In this document: positions 12,001 through 23,799 of the stretch, one piece after another
How the letters are laid out: each line of letters starts with the position of its first letter
How positions within the stretch are numbered: the first letter of the stretch is position 1
Assembly (NCBI GenBank): GCA_905221605.1
Contig: CAJNDS010000894.1
Coordinates: 12,501 to 53,850, forward strand
Length of the DNA: 41,350 nt
Direction of reading: 5' to 3'
DNA from: Symbiodinium natans
Lineage: Eukaryota; Sar; Dinophyceae; Suessiales; Symbiodiniaceae
The notes under the pieces: generated by a model
Databases searched by the model: none
Seen by the model: only the letters and a program-made list of their open reading frames with translations
What the model was told of the DNA's origin: nothing
Made by a program: the position numbers and the translations under genes

Positions 12001-15000
12001 GTCGACGGTTAAGATTCGGAGATGGATCAATCTTGAAGAACCTCGTGTTGTTTACTTAATTGCAAGGCCTTCGGAGGGTCGGTATCTGTGTGAGGAATGG
12101 CAAGATGAGATTGGGGTGTCTTAATTTCGTCTTACTTTCGTCTTACTTTCCAAAATCGTGTCTTAACTTCGTCTTACTTTCGTTTTACTTTCCAAAACCA
12201 TGCCTTAATTCCGTCTTACTTTCGTCTTACTTTCCAAAACCGTGTCTTAATTTCGCCTCACTTTCGTCTTACTTTCCAAAACCATGCCTTAATTTCGTCT
12301 TACCTTCGTCTCAGTTTCAAGACCTTGTCTTAATTTCGTCTTACTTTCCAAAACCGTGCCTTAAGTTCGTCTTGCTTTCGCCTTAGTTTCCAAACCATTC
12401 TGCGATTTCGTCTGACTTTCGTCTTACTCCCCAAAACCCTGCCTTAAGTTCGTCTTATTTTCGTCTTGCTTTCCAAAACAATGCCTTAATTTCGTCTTAC
12501 TTTCGTCTTACTGTCCAAAACCATGCCTTAATTTTGCCTTACTTTCCTCGTAGTTTTCCAAGCCGTGTCTTAAATTCGTCCGGCTTTCGTCTTCCCATCA
12601 GGATTAGTTAGTCAAAAGCTAGAAGGGGGTAGTCGAAAGGAACAGCCACCTGCAGCATGCAGTGATGTCGGCCAGGCGCTGTCTACGCCTGGCGAGCTCG
12701 ACTCCAAAAGTTTCGGAGCTGTGCGAGCAGGGCCCAACAACATTTTCTGGGTTTGTGGTAATTTTCAAAGCCGGAAAGAAGTACGATTTGTTGCCGCCAG
12801 TTTGTGCTTCGCTGACAGATCTTGAGAAAATTTTGGTTGTTTACTTAATTGTAAGGTCTTCGGTGGGTCGACGGTTAAGATTCGGAGATGGATCAATCTT
12901 GAAGAACCTCGTGTTGTTTACTTAATTGCAAGGCCTTCGGAGGGTCGGTATCTGTGTGAGGAATGGCAAGATGAGATTGGGGTGTCTTAATTTCGTCTTA
13001 CTTTCGTCTTACTTTCCAAAACCGTGTCTGAATTTCGTCTTACTTTCGTCTTACTTTCCAAAACCATGCCTTAATTTCGTCTTACTTTCGTCTCAGTTTC
13101 AAGACCTTGTCTTAATTTCGTCTTACTTTCCAAAACCGTGCCTTAAGTTCGTCTTGCTTTCGTCTTAGTTTCCAAACCATTCTGCGATTTCGTCTGACTT
13201 TCGTCTTACTCTCCAAAACCCTGCCTTAAGTTCGTCTTATTTTCGTCTTGCTTTCCAAAACAATGCCTTAATTTCGTCTTACTTTCGTCTTACTGTCCAA
13301 AACCATGCCTTAATTTTGCCTTACTTTCCTCGTAGTTTTCCAAGCCGTGTCTTAAATTCGTCCGGCTTTCGTCTTCCCATCAGGATTAGTTAGTCAAAAG
13401 CTAGAAGGGGGTACTGTAGTCGAAAGGGACAGCCATCTGCAGCATGCAGTGATGTCGGCCAGGCGCTGTCTACGCCTGGCGAGCTCGACTCCAAAAGTTT
13501 CGGAGCTGTACGAGCAGGGCCCAACAACATTTTCTGGGTTTGTGGTAATTTTCAAAGCCGGAAAGAAGTACGATTTGTTGCCGCCAGTTTGTGCTTCGCT
13601 GACAGATCTTGAGAAAATTTTGGTTGTTTACTTAATTGTAAGGTCTTCGGTGGGTCGACGGTTGAGATTCGGAGATGGATCAATCTTGAAGAACATCGTG
13701 TTGTTTACTTAATTGCAAGGCCTTCGGAGGGTCGGTATCTGTGTGAGGAATGGCAAGATGAGATTGGGGTGTCTTAATTTCGTCTTACTTTCGTCTTACT
13801 TTCCAGAACCGTGTCTGAATTTCGTCTTACTTTCGTCTTACTTTCCAAAACCATGCCTTAATTTCGTCTTACTTTCGTCTTACTTTCCAAAACCGTGTCT
13901 TAATTTCGTCTTACTTTCGTCTTACTTTCCGAAACCATGCCTTAATTTCGTCTTACCTTCGTCTCAGTTTCAAGACCTTGTCTTAATTTCGTCTTACTTT
14001 CCAAAACCGTGCCTTAAGTTCGTCTTGCTTTCGTCTTAGTTTCCAAACCATTCTGCGATTTCGTCTGACTTTCGTCTTACTCTCCAAAAACCTGCCTTAA
14101 GTTCGTCTTATTTTCGTCTTGCTTTCCAAAACAATGCCTTAATTTCGTCTTACTTTCGTCTTACTGTCCAAAACCATGCCTTAATTTTGCCTTACTTTCC
14201 TCGTAGTTTTCCAAGCCGTGTCTTAAATTCGTCCGGCTTTCGTCTTCCCATCAGGATTAGTTAGTCAAAAGCTAGAAGGGGGTACTGTAGTCGAAAGGGA
14301 CAGCCATCTGCAGCATGCAGTGATGTCGGCCAGGCGCTGTCTACGCCTGGCGAGCTCGACGGTAAAAGTTTCGGAGCTGTACGAGCAGGGCCCAACAACA
14401 TTTTCTGGGTTTGTGGTAATTTTCAAAGCCGGAAAGAAGTACGATTTGTTGCCGCCAGTTTGTGCTTCGCTGACAGATCTTGAGAAAATTTTGGTTGTTT
14501 ACTTAATTGTAAGGTCTTCGGTGGGTCGACGGTTGAGATTCGGAGATGGATCAATCTTGAAGAACATCGTGTTGTTTACTTAATTGCAAGGCCTTCGGAG
14601 GGCCGGTATCTGTGTGAGGAATGGCAAGATGAGATTGGGGTGTCTTAATTTCGTCTTACTTTCGTCTTACTTTGCAGAACCGTGTCTGAATTTCGTCTTA
14701 CTTTCGTCTTACTTTCCAAAACCATGCCTTAATTTCGTCTTACTTTCGTCTTACTTTCCAAAACCGTGTCTTAATTTCGTCTTACTTTCGTCTTACTTTC
14801 CAAAGCCATGCCTTAATTTCGTCTTACCTTCGTCTCAGTTTCAAGACCTTGTCTTAATTTCGTCTTACTTTCCAAAACCGTGTCTTAAGTTCGTCTTCTT
14901 TTCGTCTTAGTTTCCAAACCATTCTGCGATTTCGTCTTTCGTCTTACTCTCCAAAACCCTGCCTTAAGTTCGTCTTATTTTCGTCTTGCTTTCCAAAACA

Positions 15001-18000
15001 ATGCCTCAATTTCGTCTTACTTTCGTCTTACTGTCCAAAACCATGCCTTCATTTTGCCTTACTTTCCGCGTAGTTTTCCAAGCCGTGTCTTAAATTCGTC
15101 CGGCTTTCGTCTTCCCATCAGGATTAGTTAGTCAAAAGCTAGAAGGGGGTAGTCGAAAGGAACAGCCACCTGCAGCATGCAGTGATGTCGGCCAGGCGCT
15201 GTCTACGCCTGGCGAGCTCGACTCCAAAAGTTTCGGAGCTGTGCGAGCAGGGCCCAACAACATTTTCTGGGTTTGGGGTAATTTTCAAAGCCGGAAAGAA
15301 GTACGATTTGTTGCCGCCAGTTTGTGCTTCGCTGACAGATCTTGAGAAAATTTTGGTTGTTTACTTAATTGTAAGGTCTTCGGTGGGTCGACGGTTAAGA
15401 TTCGGAGATGGATCAATCTTGAAGAACATCGTGTTGTTTACTTAATTGTAAGGCCTTCGAAGGGTCGGTATCTGTGTGAGGAATGGCAAGATGAGATTGG
15501 GGTGTCTTAATTTCGTCTTACTTTCGTCTTACTTTCCAAAACCGTGTCTGAATTTCGTCTTACTTTCGTCTTACTTTCCCAAACCATGCCTTAATTTCGC
15601 CTTACTTTCGTCTTACTTTCCAAAACTGTGTCTTAATTTCGTCTTACTTTCGTCATAATTTCCAAAACCATGCCTTAATTTCGTCTTGCTTTCGTCTTAC
15701 TTTCCAAAACTGTGTCTTAATTTAGTCTTACTTTCCAAAACCGTGTCTGAAGTTCGTCTTGCTTTCGTCTTAGTTTCCAAACCATTCTGCGATTTCGTCT
15801 GACTTTCGTCTTACTCTCCAAAACCCTGCCTTAAGTTCGTCTTATTTTCGTCTTGCTTTCCAAAACAATGCCTTCATTTCGTCTTACTTTCGTCTTACTG
15901 TCCAAAACCATGCCTTAATTTTGCCTTACTTTCCTCGTAGTTTTCCAAGCCGCGTCTTACATTCGTCCGGCTTTCGTCTTCCCATCAGGATTAGTTAGTC
16001 AAAAGCTAGAAGCGGGTAGTCGAAAGGAACAGCCACCTGCAGCATGCAGTGATGTCGGCCAGGCGCTGTCTACGCCTGGCGAGCTCGACGGTAAAAGTTT
16101 CGGAGCTGTGCGAGCAGGGCCCAACAACATTTTCTGGGTTTGGGGTAATTTTCAAAGCCGGAAAGAAGTACGATTTGTTGCCACCAGTTTGTGCTTCGCT
16201 GACAGATCTTGAGAAAATTTTGGTTGTTTACTTAATTGTAAGGTCTTCGGTGGGTCGACGGTTAAGATTCGGAGATGGATCAATCTTGAAGAACCTTGTG
16301 TTGTTTACTTAATTGTAAGGCCTTCGGAGGGTCGGTATCTGTGTGAGGAATGGCAAGATGAGATTGGGGTGTCTTAATTTCGTCTTACTTTCGTCTTACT
16401 TTTCAAAATCGTGTCTTAACTTCGTCTTACTTTCGTTTTACTTTCCAAAACCATGCCTTGATTCCGTATTACTTTCGTCTTACTTTCCAAAACCGTGTCT
16501 TAATTTCGTCTTATTTTCGTCTTACTTTCCAAAACCATGCCTTAGTTTCGTCTTACTTTCGTCTCAGTTTCAAGACCTTGTCTTAATTTCGTCTTACTTT
16601 CCAAAACCGTGCCTTAAGTTCGTCTTGCTTTCGCCTTAGTTTCCAAACCATTCTGCGATTTCGTCTGGCTTTCGTCTTACTCTCCAAAACCCTGCCTTAA
16701 GTTCGTCGTATTTTCGTCTTGCTTTCCAAAACAATGCCTTAATTTCGTCTTACTTTCGTCTTACTGTCCAAAACCATGCCTTAATTTTGCCTTACTTTCC
16801 TCGTAGTTTTCCAAGCCGTGTCTTAAATTCGTCCGGGTTTCGTCTTCCCATCAGGATGAGTTAGTCAAAAGCTAGAAGGGGGTAGTCGAAAGGAACAGCC
16901 ACCTGCAGCATGCAGTGATGTCGGCCAGGCGCTGTCTACGCCTGGCGAGCTCGACTCCAAAAGTTTCGGAGCTGTGCGAGCAGGGCCCAACAACATTTTC
17001 TGGGTTTGTGGTAATTTTCAAAGCCGGAAAGAAGTACGATTTGTTGCCGCCAGTTTGTGCTTCGCTGACAGATCTTGAGAAAATTTTGGTTGTTTACTTA
17101 ATTGTAAGGTCTTCGGTGGGTCGACGGTTAAGATTCGGAGATGGATCAATCTTGAAGAACCTTGTGTTGTTTACTTAATTGTAAGGCCTTCGGAGGGTCG
17201 GTATCTGTGTGAGGAATGGCAAGATGAGATTGGGGTGTCTTAATTTCGTCTTACTTTCGTCTTACTTTTCAAAATCGTGTCTTAACTTCGTCTTACTTTC
17301 GTTTTACTTTCCAAAAACATGCCTTAATTCCGTCTTACTTTCGTCTTACTTTCCAAAACCGTGTCTTAATTTCGTCTTACTTTCGTCTTACTTTCCAAAA
17401 CCATGCCTTAGTTTCGTCTTACTTTCGTCTCAGTTTCAAGACCTTGTCTTAATTTCGTCTTACTTTCCAAAACCGTGCCTTAAGTTCGTCTTGCTTTCGC
17501 CTTAGTTTCCAAACCATTCTGCGATTTCGTCTGACTTTCGTCTTACTCCCCAAAACCCTGCCTTAAGTTCGTCTTATTTTCGTCTTGCTTTCCAAAACAA
17601 TGCCTTAATTTCGTCTTACTTTCGTCTTACTGTCCAAAACCATGCCTTAATTTTGCCTTACTTTCCTCGTAGTTTTCCAAGCCGTGTCTTAAATTCGTCC
17701 GGCTTTCGTCTTCCCATCAGGATGAGTTAGTCAAAAGCTAGAAGGGGGTAGTCGAAAGGAACAGCCACCTGCAGCATGCAGTGATGTCGGCCAGGCGCTG
17801 TCTACGCCTGGCGAGCTCGACTCCAAAAGTTTCGGAGCTGTGCGAGCAGGGCCCAACAACATTTTCTGGGTTTGTGGTAATTTTCAAAGCCGGAAAGAAG
17901 TACGATTTGTTGCCGCCAGTTTGTGCTTCGCTGACAGATCTTGAGAAAATTTTGGTTGTTTACTTAATTGTAAGGTCTTCGGTGGGTCGACGGTTAAGAT

Positions 18001-20835
18001 TCGGAGATGGATCAATCTTGAAGAACCTCGTGTTGTTTACTTAATTGCAAGGCCTTCGGAGGGTCGGTATCTGTGTGAGGAATGGCAAGATGAGATTGGG
18101 GTGTCTTAATTTCGTCTTACTTTCGTCTTACTTTCCAAAACCGTGTCTGAATTTCGTCTTACTTTCGTCTTACTTTCCAAAACCATGCCTTAATTTCGTC
18201 TTACTTTCGTCTCAGTTTCAAGACCTTGTCTTAATTTCGTCTTACTGTTCAAAACCGTGCCTTAAGTTCGTCTTGCTTTCGTCTTAGTTTCCAAACCATT
18301 CTGCGATTTCGTCTGACTTTCGTCTTACTCTCCAAAACCCTGCCTTAAGTTCGTCTTATTTTCGTCTGGCTTTCCAAAACAATGCCTTAATTTCGTCTTA
18401 CTTTCGTCTTACTGTCCAAAACCATGCCTTCATTTTGCCTTACTTTCCTCGTAGTTTTCCAAGCCGTGTCTTAAATTCGTCCGGCTTTCGTCTTCCCATC
18501 AGGATTAGTTAGTCAAAAGCTAGAAGGGGGTAGTCGAAAGGAACAGCCACCTGCAGTCATGCAGTGATGTCGGCCAGGCGCTGTCTACGCCTGGCGAGCT
18601 CGACTCCAAAAGTTTCAGAGCTGTGCGAGCAGGGCCCAACAACATTTTCTGGGTTTGTGGTAGTTTTCAAAGCCGGAAAGAAGTACGATTTGTTGCCGCC
18701 AGTTTGTGCTTCGCTGACAGATCTTGAGAAAATTTTGGTTGTTTACTTGATTGTAAGGTCTTCAGTGGGTCGACGGCTAAGATTCGGAGATGGATCAATC
18801 TTGAAGAACCTCGTGTTGTTTACTTAATTGCAAGGCCTTCGGAGGGTCGGTATCTGTGTGAGGAATGGCAAGATGAGATTGGTGTGTCTTAATTTCGTCT
18901 TACTTTCGTCTTACTTTCCAAAACCGTGTCTGAATTTCGTCTTACTTTCGTCTTACTTTCCAAAACCATGCCTTAATTTCGTCTTACTTTCGTCTTACTT
19001 TCCAAAACCGTGTCATAATTTCGTCTTACTTTGCGAAACCGTGTCTGAAGTTCGTCTTGCTTTCGTCTTAGTTTCCAAACCATTCTGCGATTTCGTCTTA
19101 CTTTCGTCTTACTCTCCAAAACCCTGCCTTAAGTTCGTCTTATTTTCGTCTTGCTTTCCAAAACAATGCCTTAATTTCGTCTTACTTTCGTCTTACTGTC
19201 CAAAACCATGCCTTAATTTTGCCTTACTTTCCTCGTAGTTTTCCAAGCCGTGTCTTAAATTCGTCCGGCTTTCGTCTTCCCATCAGGATTAGTAAGTCAA
19301 AAGCTAGAAGGGGGTAGTCGAAAGGAACAGCCACCTGCAGCATGCAGTGATGTCGGCCAGGCGCTGTCTACGCCTGGCGAGCTCGACTCCAAAAGTTTCG
19401 GAGCTGTGCGAGCAGGGCCCAACAACATTTTCTGGGTTTGTGGTAATTTTCAAAGCCGGAAAGAAGTACGATTTGTTGCCGCCAGTTTGTGCTTCGCTGA
19501 CAGATCTTGAGAAAATTTTGGTTGTTTACTTAATTGTAAGGTCTTCGGTGGGTCGACGGTTAAGATTCGGAGATGGATCAATCTTGAAGAACCTCGTGTT
19601 GTTTACTTAATTGCAAGGCCTTCGGAGGGTCGGTATCTGTGTGAGGAATGGCAAGATGAGATTGGGGTGTCTTAATTTCGTCTTACTTCCGTCTTACTTT
19701 CCAAAACCGTGTCTGAATTTCGTCTTACTTTCGTCTTACTTTCCAAAACCATGCCTTAATTTCGTCTTACTTTCGTCTTACTTTCCAAAACCGTGTCATA
19801 ATTTCGTCTTACTTTGCGAAACCGTGTCTGAAGTTCGTCTTGCTTTCGTCTTAGTTTCCAAACCATTCTGCGATTTCGTCTTACTTTCGTCTGATTCTCC
19901 AAAACCCTGCCTTAAGTTCGTCTTATTTTCGTCTTGCTTTCCAAAACAATGCCTTAATTTCGTCTTACTTTCGTCTTACTGTCCAAAACCATGCCTTAAT
20001 TTTGCCTTACTTTCCTCGTAGTTTTCCAAGCCGTGTCTTAAATTCGTCCGGCTTTCGTCTTCCCATCAGGATTAGTTAGTCAAAAGCTAGAAGGGGGTAG
20101 TCGAAAGGAACAGCCACCTGCAGCATGCAGTGATGTCGGCCAGGCACCGTCTATGCCTGGCGAGCTCGACTCCAGAAGTTTCGGAGCTGTGCGAGCAGGG
20201 CCCAACAACATTTTCTGGGTTCGTGCAAATTTTCAACGCCGGCAAGAAGTACGATTTGTTGCCACCAGTTTGTGCTTCGCTGACAGATCTTGAGAAAATT
20301 TTGGTTGTTTACTTAATTGTAAGGTCTTCGGTGGGTCGACGGTTAAGATTCGGAGATGGATCAATCTTGAAGAACCTTTGTGTTGTTTACTTAATTGCAA
20401 GGCCTTCGGAGGGTCGGTATCTGTGTGAGGAATGGCAAGATGAGATTGGGGTGTCTTAATTTCGTCTTACTTTCGTCTTACTTTCCAAAACCGTGTCTGA
20501 ATTTCGTCTTACTTTCGTCTTACTTTGCAAAACCATGCCTTAATTTCGTCTTACTTTCGTCTTACTTTGCAAAACCGTGCCTGAAGTTCGTCTTACTTTC
20601 GTCTCAGTTTCAAGACCTTGTCCTAATTTCGTCTTACTTTGCGAAACCGTGTCTGAAGTTCGTCTTGCTTTCGTCTTAGCTTCCAAACCATTCTGCGATT
20701 TCGTCTTACTTTCGTCTTACTCTCCAAAACCCTGCCTTAAGTTCGTCTTATTTTCGTCTTGCTTTCCAAAACAATGCCTTAATTTCGTCTTACTTTCGTC
20801 TTACTGTCCAAAACCATGCCTTAATTTTGCTTTAC
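3079..20835 (+). repeat. Subtelomeric satellite array, left part
   Basis: Tandem array of a truncated first unit plus 21 unit starts, marked by GTGATGTCGGCCAGGCGCTG at 3745, 4611, 5398, 6239, 7105, 7803, 8583, 9252, 10040, 10865, 11796, 12662, 13449, 14320, 15182, 16049, 16915, 17781, 18564, 19347 and 20130 (the last is variant). Common spacings are 783, 787, 825, 841 and 862-871 bp, with outliers of 669, 698 and 931. Each unit has a head of about 330 bp (an 8-bp-stem hairpin, then two related copies of TGTTTACTTAATTG) followed by a variable number of 42-bp subrepeats containing TTTCGTCTTAC and CCAAAACCGTG. The head leaves an 87-codon frame open and the 42-bp tail a 14-residue-periodic frame. 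Both are broken in several copies and are judged non-coding. Confidence 0.95.
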
Positions 20836-21084
20836 GCTACCTCTCTGCTTGCAGATAGGGTTTTGTAGGTCTCAAAAACATAAAGTGTGTTTATGAGTTT
20901 TGCATAAACAACACGTCTGCATTGTTGGCATTTTCGGGAGCTAATTTTCTTGCTTGTCTTTGTTTGTCACAGTGCCAGAGTCTGGCTGTATTGTGAGTTT
21001 CAGACAAAGCATGTGATGCGTCGCTCGCTCCATCTCAAGTCAAGGTAGCTGGCCATTGTGTTTGGCCATCAAGATTTCTTTGTT
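20836..21084 (+). repeat. Split direct repeat A1 (5' terminus)
   Basis: 249 bp, by eye identical to 30032-30280. It starts GCTACCTCTCTGC and ends ATTTCTTTGTT. It presumably holds the promoter/leader and one side of the recombination site. TCTGC-TT-GCAGA lies near its start, and TTGTAGGT (20863-20870) is the reverse complement of the element's 3' end, ACCTACAA. Confidence 0.92.
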
Positions 21085-21417
21085 GGGCTTGGTTTTGCTT
21101 GAACCTTCTGTGGCCCCAAACAGGTTCGTGTCTACCAGGCCCTCACTTAACAAGGGGTGTTGCGCGTGCAGTTCCGTGCGTAGGTGGCTGTCCAGGGCCA
21201 TCGCCGCACGAAGAGCAGTAGTTCACTGACTGTGTCGGTGCATGGTTGCTGCGCCTGTGCGCCTTCGTGCTGCAGCTGCTAGGCAGCGCCTTTCCCTTTT
21301 GCCTGCATCCCCAGCTGCCATCCCTGGTGGCCGGTGCCGTGACTGCACTATCTGTCTGTGTGGCTTTACCTGTGGCATCCTTGCATTTGCAGCATTCTTG
21401 TGTGCCATTTGAGTGCC
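21085..21417 (+). other. Element leader region
   Basis: Lies between A1 and the first plausible ATG. It holds no ORF that looks real and is presumably a 5' untranslated leader. Confidence 0.4.
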
Positions 21418-22011
21418 ATGCCATTACGTTCCTTTGCAGTCGTTTTGGCCATCCTGCTTCCTTGCACCTGGGCAGTCCGTGATACCAGCACTCCCGACAT
21501 TCCTCACGAGGGGCCTCTCTCAGACAGTGATGCGCCAGACCCTCATGGCTTGGAGGGTGAGTTCGCTTTCATCAACCCCGCTGGGTCTGCGCCACCACCC
21601 TCTTTCACTGTTTCTCGTGATAGGCTCTGTTGCTTAGTTGGTCGTATGGTTTTACTTTCGGGGTCCGCATTGCAGGAATGCACCCTCGCCGACTTGCAGC
21701 GCCTGGCTCTGCTCTGCCGTGACGCAGGGCGTTTCTCTTCTCTGTCGGCAGAGTCCATCTCATTCTTGCACTCTGTGGTTGATGCCCCCACGGACTCGCT
21801 CATTTGTGTCCCTTCGACCTCGGTGCCTGTTGGTGCTTGCCCCCCTTTTGGGCCCTTTTCGTCTTCACTGTCCTTGGCAGACGTACCACCGATGCTGCAG
21901 GCCCTTGAAGGTCGCGTCTCTGCTCTTGAGGACGCATTGGGTACGACATCAAGTGATCGCAGTCCGCGCCGATCTGTCCTCAGGCGCTTGCAGGCCCTTG
22001 AGAGGCATTGA
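21418..22011 (+). CDS. Unknown first ORF of the retrotransposon
   Basis: An open frame of 197 codons from the first in-frame ATG (21418). I do not recognise the family. The first ~20 residues are hydrophobic (FAVVLAILLPCTWA) and could be a signal peptide or membrane segment. An acidic/Pro-rich stretch (residues ~25-55), a Leu-rich middle with several Cys, and a short heptad-like segment near the C-terminus (LEGRVSALEDAL, then LRRLQALE) follow. The terminal Leu/Glu/Arg pattern suggests a short coiled coil. It sits 333 bp after A1 and about 420 bp before the recombinase gene. A position-1 ORF in a retroelement is often Gag-like, but a better Gag candidate lies downstream, so this could be an accessory protein or an open remnant. 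Confidence 0.4.
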   Translation: MPLRSFAVVLAILLPCTWAVRDTSTPDIPHEGPLSDSDAPDPHGLEGEFAFINPAGSAPPPSFTVSRDRLCCLVGRMVLLSGSALQECTLADLQRLALLCRDAGRFSSLSAESISFLHSVVDAPTDSLICVPSTSVPVGACPPFGPFSSSLSLADVPPMLQALEGRVSALEDALGTTSSDRSPRRSVLRRLQALERH

Positions 22012-22431
22012 TAGTTTCCTCCTCTTGCACCCTCCACTGTGTGGCCCATTGTTCAGGCGCTGTTTTTTCAGGCGCGGTTTTTGGGGCCACTTGTCAACAT
22101 ACTCTTTGAGCAGCGGGTTAAAAGGGTACCACATGTTTCAGCTCGGTTCTGGGGGAGGTCGGAGCTGCCACATGGACTTTCGGCTTGCTGGGTCGTGTTT
22201 TCGAGCAACCTTTGGATGTCCTGCAGGGCCTGTGGTTCAATGGTGAGTTTTCCTCTAGGTTCTTTTCGCACCCTGCTCCCTTTTTCCACCTTAATCCCAG
22301 CATTTTGGTCCTTGCTTTGGGTTACTTGTGCACTAAGATTGAGTCTTTAACCACGACAGACACTCTGCCTGTGCCTGGTATGCGAGCAGCGGTTGTATGT
22401 TGTAAGGCCTTTGGACTTTTAAGAAACTGCC
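22012..22431 (+). other. Intergenic spacer inside the element
   Basis: 420 bp without a convincing ORF between the first ORF and the recombinase ATG. It is pyrimidine-rich in places and could carry trans-splice acceptor or promoter signals, but none can be assigned. Short frames on either strand are not supported. Confidence 0.4.
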
Positions 22432-23799
22432 ATGGATCCTCCAGCAAGGTCCCCACTCCATGCACTGGCTGCTGAGGCTATGGCCACAGTCAGCATGACT
22501 GGTGACTTAGTGATGCCATGGGATATCGCGCCCTTCAGAGACATATTTGGGAGCCCATCGCCTGTGCTTCCGCGGATGGTTGTGACCTCGAATGAACTTG
22601 ATCTTGCTCGGGCACCTGCTGTGGACACGCAAGCACGTGGGCCTGAATTTCCAGTCCATCAAGCTGTCTACATGTCGGTTTCCAGGCTGATGGTTTTCTC
22701 GGCAAAGAGATGTACACCTGAGGATAGACGTGAATTGGTATGTAAAGGCTTTCTTGATGTCCTTACGAGATACCCGCGTGGGTCGACTTTGGGGCCAATG
22801 CTTGAGGCAGCCACATCGTACGTCGAGCAGTTGGCCATCGTCTCAGAGACACTCGCTGGGAAGGCCAATACGACCCTTGAAGCACGGCTGCGCCAGCTCA
22901 GGAAGTACCTCCGGAATCTTGTTGAGGATGGCTGTGAGGAACCTCTTCCTATTACAGCCCATTTTTTCCGAGTTCACCTGAAGGTGTTGCTCAAACAAAA
23001 GGTCTCCCCAACGGCAATCGAGGCTGCCTTTGAAGTCGTCAACTTTGCGAAGCATGTTCTGGGAGTTACAGTTGAGCCATCTACATTGGACACTCCGTGG
23101 GCACGTGGTATCCTTCGGGGTGCTCGCCAGGATCGACCTCAGCGAAAGCAGGCCCGTGCATTGACGGTACAGGAGCTGCTGCTTCTTGAGGCTTTTCTTC
23201 GAGATGCATCGGCACGTATTGAGGACAGGTACGCGTGTGGGTGCTTCCTCTTTTGCACTTACGCGCGGGCACGCTGGGGTGATGTCATTTCTGTGTCGCA
23301 GTTCCTTCAAGATTTCATTAATGATGGTGGCACAGTTTGTGGTGGCTACGTGGAACTACAAAGTCACTCGCATAAGCTGCGCAGGAAACATGGCGCTATG
23401 CCACTGGTGGCACCTGTTTTTGGTGTGGGCGCGACCCCATGGGCTGTCGAGTGGTTGAAGGTCTCTGAGACACGCGGCTGCCCCCTTCAGGCCATTGGGC
23501 AAGATCCTGTTGCACTCCTGCAGCTACCCTCCGTCGAGGGCGGGTGGAGCCATGAGCCTTGTGTTACGAAGGACGCACGATGCTGGCTGCGCTCTCTTTT
23601 GGAACGCCTGGTTGGGCCGCTTTTTCCTTGGTCGCCACCAGGTGCGCATTCGATGAAGGCGACCCTCTTAGCCATGCTTGCAAAATTTGGAGCTTCTGAG
23701 GCCGACCGCCTCGTGCTGGGTCACCATTCTGACCGGGAAGTAACCTGCCTGGTGTGCCTGCAGAAGTTTTCGGCCCGGCTGGCTCTTCAGATGGCGTAG
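22432..23799 (+). CDS. Tyrosine recombinase (phage-integrase-like) of the retrotransposon
   Basis: 455 codons from a good ATG (CCATGG context). Its expected role is to insert the circular DNA copy by strand exchange, which fits the absence of a target duplication. An N-terminal helical SAM-like core-binding region (~residues 75-225) is followed by the catalytic region. Candidate catalytic residues are Arg281 in TYARARWGD, Lys315 in SHSHKLRRK, His406 and Lys409 in HSMKATLL (where canonical recombinases have H-x-x-R; I believe Lys occurs in related elements) and His431 in VLGHHSD. About 10 residues after that His, where the nucleophilic Tyr is expected, the frame reads TCLVCLQKF with Cys442 (TGC, one transition from TAC). 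The frame stops at TAG 23797 just past this motif, and the rest of the protein continues in the -1 frame. The family call is firm. Activity of this copy is doubtful. Confidence 0.82.
   Translation: MDPPARSPLHALAAEAMATVSMTGDLVMPWDIAPFRDIFGSPSPVLPRMVVTSNELDLARAPAVDTQARGPEFPVHQAVYMSVSRLMVFSAKRCTPEDRRELVCKGFLDVLTRYPRGSTLGPMLEAATSYVEQLAIVSETLAGKANTTLEARLRQLRKYLRNLVEDGCEEPLPITAHFFRVHLKVLLKQKVSPTAIEAAFEVVNFAKHVLGVTVEPSTLDTPWARGILRGARQDRPQRKQARALTVQELLLLEAFLRDASARIEDRYACGCFLFCTYARARWGDVISVSQFLQDFINDGGTVCGGYVELQSHSHKLRRKHGAMPLVAPVFGVGATPWAVEWLKVSETRGCPLQAIGQDPVALLQLPSVEGGWSHEPCVTKDARCWLRSLLERLVGPLFPWSPPGAHSMKATLLAMLAKFGASEADRLVLGHHSDREVTCLVCLQKFSARLALQMA

Noticed and set aside
22843-23310. 155-codon minus-strand ORF opposite the recombinase
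   Set aside because: It overlaps a well-supported plus-strand gene and has no recognisable motif, so it is an antisense shadow.
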